The notes under the pieces are model-generated. The model did not search any database, was not told where the DNA came from, and saw only the letters and a program-made list of their open reading frames with translations. DNA of 64,000 bases from the NCBI GenBank assembly GCA_937883755.1, contig CAKZYA010000024.1, positions 114,618 to 178,617 on the forward strand. Direction: 5' to 3'. This DNA comes from an uncultured Flammeovirgaceae bacterium. Its GTDB lineage: Bacteria > Bacteroidota > Bacteroidia > Cytophagales > Cyclobacteriaceae. Numbering within the stretch: the stretch's first letter is position 1; the number at the start of each line of letters is the position of its first letter. Positions 62,423 through 64,000 of the stretch are shown here, in pieces. The translations under genes were made by a program, and so were the position numbers.

Positions 62423-62845
62423 TTACGATGGAGATTTAACTAACTCCATAAACCATTCGGGCGAATTAATTGATGAAAATCCGTACTGCTGATAAAGTGA
62501 GTGGGCATCAGCAGTGAGTAAACCCCAGCGTTGTAGATTTTGTAGGTCGGGATGATTCATAATACTCGTAAGTAATTGTTTACTCAACCCTCGACCGCGA
62601 TAATCTTCTATGATAAAAACATCCATGAGCCAAGCAAACACAGCATAGTCAGTTACTACGCGGGCAAAACCTACCTGTTGATCGCTGGTATGGTACACTC
62701 CAAAACACAATGAATTTGCAATGGATTTTTCTACCACCGAACGGCTTCTACCTTTTGACCAATATGCCTCGCTACTTAGGTACTCATGAATCATATCTAC
62801 ATCTAGCTTAGCCCGGTCAGTAGACACTAAGAAATTCTCTTCCAT
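62423..62845 (-). CDS. GNAT-family N-acetyltransferase
   Basis: 140-residue acetyl-CoA-dependent acetyltransferase. The fold is seen in order: YHTSDQQVGFARVVTDYAVFAWLMDVFI (strands 2-4), the acetyl-CoA pyrophosphate loop in EDYRGRGLSKQLL, and the C-terminal LLTADAHSLYQQYGFSS, typical of the YjdJ/Eis-like single-domain group. Length is normal. It is convergent with the carboxylase-like gene (14 bp between stops) and divergent from the serine protease gene. Substrate unknown. Confidence 0.9.
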   Translation of the reverse strand: MEENFLVSTDRAKLDVDMIHEYLSSEAYWSKGRSRSVVEKSIANSLCFGVYHTSDQQVGFARVVTDYAVFAWLMDVFIIEDYRGRGLSKQLLTSIMNHPDLQNLQRWGLLTADAHSLYQQYGFSSINSPEWFMELVKSPS

Positions 62846-62942
62846 TGCTCAAATATTGATTTAGTAGACTGGCTCAATACTACAATTTTTTTCCAAGTTG
62901 TGCGTCTACTGAATCACTTATCCATTTTTCAACATAACCAAG

Positions 62943-62949
62943 AAAGGAG
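62943..62949 (+). promoter_or_regulatory. Strong Shine-Dalgarno site
   Basis: AAAGGAG lies 6 bp before the ATG at 62956. Such a full match is uncommon among the genes of this window. Confidence 0.6.
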
Positions 62950-62955
62950 CTTACA

Positions 62956-63897
62956 ATGGATAGTTTTTCGGAAACAGTAGTGGCTGCTGTAGAAAAAATC
63001 AAAAATGCAGTGGTTAAGATCGATATAGCCAAAAACCGAAAAGACAGAAAAGGGAACGTTCGGCAACGACCAACCGGATCAGGTTCAGGGTTTATCTTCT
63101 CGTCGGATGGCTATCTCATGACCAACTCCCATGTGGTTACTGGAGCGGAACAGATTAGAGTTACTCTATTAGACGGGACCGAAGTGGGAGCTGAGTTGAT
63201 AGGTAATGATCCTGACACAGATTTGGCGATTCTCAAAATCTATGACGGAAAGTACTCAGTCGCTCAGTTTGGTGATACCGATCATCTGAAAATCGGACAA
63301 CTTGTAATTGCGATCGGTAATCCCTACGGCTATCAGCATACGGTAACTACCGGGGTGGTCAGTGCTTTGGGGAGAACAATGCGAACTCAATCAGGAAGGT
63401 GGGTAGATAGCGTTATTCAAACTGATGCTGCGTTAAATCCTGGGAACTCAGGTGGCCCGATGACTAACGCCGAGGGTGAGGTGATTGGAGTGAATACTGC
63501 TGTGATTCGCGGAGCGCAAGGGCTAAGCTTTGCGGTGAATATCAGTACAGCTAAGGAAATTGCTTCTCAGCTTATCAAGGATGGAAAAATTTTCAAGGCC
63601 TATTTAGGTATTCTGTTACAGGAGATTGATCTGAATCCCAAAGTGATTCGTCATTTTAATCTACCTTCATCAAGAGGATTATTTGTAGCGGGTATTGAGG
63701 AAGACTCTCCAGCTAGCCGCTCGCAGTTGGAGGAAGGCGATATTATTGTCCGCTTCAATAATCAGTCAGTCAACACTACCAGCGATTTGTTCAAGCAATT
63801 GACGAAAGATAAAATCTTACAATGGATAGATCTAGCGGTAATCCGCCGTAGCGAACGCCTGAACTTCGGTATCTTCCCAGTAGAACAAGCCGCCTAA
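62956..63897 (+). CDS. HtrA/DegP-like S1C serine protease without signal peptide
   Basis: Trypsin-like protease followed by one PDZ domain; 313 residues. The triad is visible: H59 in LMTNSHVVTG, D89 in DPDTDLAILKI and S165 in NPGNSGGPM. The PDZ part runs from about 215 to 305 (AYLGILLQEIDLNP, SRGLFVAGIEEDSPASRSQ). No signal peptide or membrane helix precedes the protease; the N-terminus begins MDSFSETVVAAVEKIKNAVV, so unlike DegP it should stay in the cytoplasm. It has its own promoter region after the divergent GNAT gene and is followed by the 8-bp tandem repeat. Confidence 0.92.
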   Translation: MDSFSETVVAAVEKIKNAVVKIDIAKNRKDRKGNVRQRPTGSGSGFIFSSDGYLMTNSHVVTGAEQIRVTLLDGTEVGAELIGNDPDTDLAILKIYDGKYSVAQFGDTDHLKIGQLVIAIGNPYGYQHTVTTGVVSALGRTMRTQSGRWVDSVIQTDAALNPGNSGGPMTNAEGEVIGVNTAVIRGAQGLSFAVNISTAKEIASQLIKDGKIFKAYLGILLQEIDLNPKVIRHFNLPSSRGLFVAGIEEDSPASRSQLEEGDIIVRFNNQSVNTTSDLFKQLTKDKILQWIDLAVIRRSERLNFGIFPVEQAA

Positions 63898-63946
63898 GCG
63901 TGTTAATGTCTTCGCGTGTTCTTGTGTTCAGGTAAAACAAATATCT

Positions 63947-64000
63947 TTGAACACTTGAACACTTGAACACTTGAACACTTGAACACTTGAACACTTGAAC
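63947..64000. repeat. 8-bp tandem repeat (TTGAACAC) running off the window
   Basis: TTGAACAC is repeated 6.75 times without interruption from 63947 to the last base, so the full array is longer. TGTGTTC-like sequences just to the left (about 63914-63930) can pair with it. It lies downstream of the HtrA-like gene. Confidence 0.95.

Noticed and set aside
63791..63994. Minus-strand frame with repeated FKCSSVQV motif
   Set aside because: It is only the translation of the 8-bp tandem repeat plus the antisense of the HtrA-like gene.

Overview
The window looks like chromosomal DNA of a free-living, probably marine, member of the Bacteroidota, most likely a Cytophagales-type bacterium. The signs are a SusC/SusD pair driven by an ECF sigma factor and FecR, TonB-dependent receptors with carboxypeptidase-regulatory domains, many lipoproteins, PSCyt1/DUF1549/DUF1553 and DUF1501 proteins, a sulfatase, menaquinone synthesis (MenD), promoters of the TTTG / TAnnTTTG type, and few Shine-Dalgarno sites. 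The taxonomic call is inference. No rRNA, tRNA, CRISPR array or intact transposase gene was seen.

Layout. 0-2.7 kb: end of a cyclophilin, an RmlD-like reductase and a glycosyltransferase. 3.3-7.7 kb: a sodium:alanine-type symporter convergent with a large WG-repeat lipoprotein. 8.2-20.9 kb: the best defined system, an aldarate (glucarate-type) uptake and catabolism cluster: ECF sigma, FecR, SusC with STN domain, SusD, then a GarL-type aldolase, GntP-type permease, GarR-type reductase, a UxuA-like dehydratase with a Tat-like leader, and a glucarate dehydratase-like enolase-superfamily enzyme. The likely route is glucarate -> 5-keto-4-deoxyglucarate -> pyruvate + tartronate semialdehyde -> glycerate. 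21-27.3 kb: a DUF3857/transglutaminase-like protein and a DUF1501 + PSCyt1/DUF1549/DUF1553 pair. 27.4-32.9 kb: HldD, a secreted unknown, a PilJ/PAS sensor that ends after its H-box region, a small membrane protein with its own terminator, and a pirin.

33.2-38.6 kb: a minus-strand operon in which a DUF4331 protein is split over two exported proteins, followed by a TPR lipoprotein and a TonB-dependent receptor. I consider this the most interesting poorly described module. 39-50.4 kb: assorted exported hydrolases (acetyl-xylan-esterase-like, S1/P1 nuclease, sulfatase, SGNH), an unknown membrane protein, a Cys-motif membrane protein next to an M48 protease, an acyl-CoA synthetase, a DinB-like protein and a membrane LytTR regulator. 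50.5-53.4 kb: MenD, a small conserved-looking protein and an MpaB-type oxygenase.

53.4-58.8 kb looks like an accessory insert: AraC regulator, strong terminator, two aldo/keto reductases, a Tat-leader SDR, a short GC-rich stretch resembling the 3' end of a group II intron, and a PIN-toxin-like gene that appears to have lost its first catalytic Asp, with a small partner gene. 58.8-64 kb returns to housekeeping and envelope genes: MnmA, two unknowns, a vitamin-K-dependent-carboxylase-like (HTTM) membrane protein with a probable leaderless promoter, a GNAT acetyltransferase, a leaderless-export HtrA-like protease and an 8-bp tandem repeat that runs off the end of the window.
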